Assembly (NCBI GenBank): GCA_947172415.1
Contig: OX359198.1
Span: 1,395,401 to 1,459,400 of the forward strand
Length of the DNA: 64,000 nt
Direction of reading: 5' to 3'
Source of the DNA: Chondrosia reniformis
Lineage: Eukaryota; Porifera; Demospongiae; Chondrillida; Chondrillidae
Part shown: piece by piece, positions 63,701-64,000 of the stretch
Layout: each line of letters begins with the position of its first letter
Position numbering within the stretch: position 1 is the first letter of the stretch
The notes under the pieces: generated by a model
The model's input: only the letters and a program-made list of their open reading frames with translations
Databases searched by the model: none
What the model was told of the DNA's origin: nothing
Position numbers and translations under genes: made by a program

Positions 63701-64000
63701 CCTCATGCTCTATTTGAGACCTCATGCTCTATTTGAGACCTCATGCTCTATTTGAGACCTCATGCTCTATTTGACACCTCATGCTCTATTTGACACCCCA
63801 TGCTCTATTTGACACCCCATGCTCTATTTGAGACCCCATGCTCTATTTGAGACCCCATGCTTCTATTTGAGACCCAGCTTCTATTTGAGACCCAGCCTCT
63901 ATTTGAGACCCAGCTTCTATTTGAGACCCAGCTTCTATTTGAGACCCCATGCTTCTATTTGACACCCAGCTTCTATTTGAGACCCAGCTTCTATTTGAGA
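60768..64000. repeat. Segmental duplication block A, second copy
   Basis: Matches 35,998-39,475. Left junction at about 60,768, where the sequence changes from the copy-0 type (1-942) to the block-A type. Minisatellite tttgagaccccatgctcta from 63,660 to the window edge (at least 16 units). No gene can be supported. Confidence 0.8.

Noticed and set aside
1-64000. tRNA, rRNA or snRNA genes
   Set aside because: No cloverleaf boxes or conserved RNA gene sequences were noticed by eye; a tRNAscan/Infernal run would be decisive.

Overview
The window looks like a compact, AT-rich early-branching metazoan genome, most likely a demosponge of the Amphimedon type. That is inferred from short introns (about 60-500 bp), animal gene families (an ARPC2 exon pair, an ankyrin-ROCO-death-fold gene), and Tc1/mariner, piggyBac, Tigger, gypsy and LINE elements. 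No bacterial features are present. All genes are spliced, so many open frames are single exons or intron read-through.

The window is a tandem segmental duplication. One unit holds, on the + strand, a carboxylic-acid-reductase-like (A-PCP-R) gene and, on the - strand, a large ankyrin / Roc-COR GTPase / death-fold (CARD-like) gene transcribed towards it. Unit 1 covers about 1-34,900: reductase 2,101-9,159, GTPase gene 13,829-34,781. Unit 2 covers about 34,900-59,870: reductase pseudogene 40,362-43,048, GTPase gene 44,741-59,732. A third start lies at 59,870-64,000. The start of the window (1-900) is the 5' end of yet another ANK gene. The GTPase exons (17,528-19,811 and 45,593-47,867) are open in both units, whereas both reductases carry lesions, so the ANK-ROCO gene appears to be the part kept by selection.

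The ANK gene (- strand) runs: first exon (MGNKLSSA, a myristoylation-type N-terminus, in unit 1 only), a 177-bp exon, tandem pairs of 120-bp and 69-bp ankyrin exons in about 530-bp modules, several short exons, one giant Roc-COR exon, and a terminal CARD-like exon. The domain order resembles DAPK1 without the kinase. In unit 2 the start codon lies in an 83-bp inversion and now faces a divergent + strand exon.

Mobile DNA fills the introns: a nested TIR element (14,292-16,715), a piggyBac MITE (16,786-17,405), a 5'-truncated LINE with 10-bp target duplication (20,149-22,081), a 3.75-kb Tc1 element with an intact DD34E transposase and a second BEN-domain gene (27,902-31,650), a Tigger-like MITE with a nested element (48,580-49,798), and a decayed gypsy element (51,368-56,762) hit by a piggyBac relic that itself holds a Penelope-like fragment with a hammerhead-ribozyme-like core. 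Duplicate copies serve as natural empty sites for several insertions. An ARPC2 3' end (11,921-12,301) lies in unit 1 only. In the reductase, minisatellites begin exactly at 5' splice sites.
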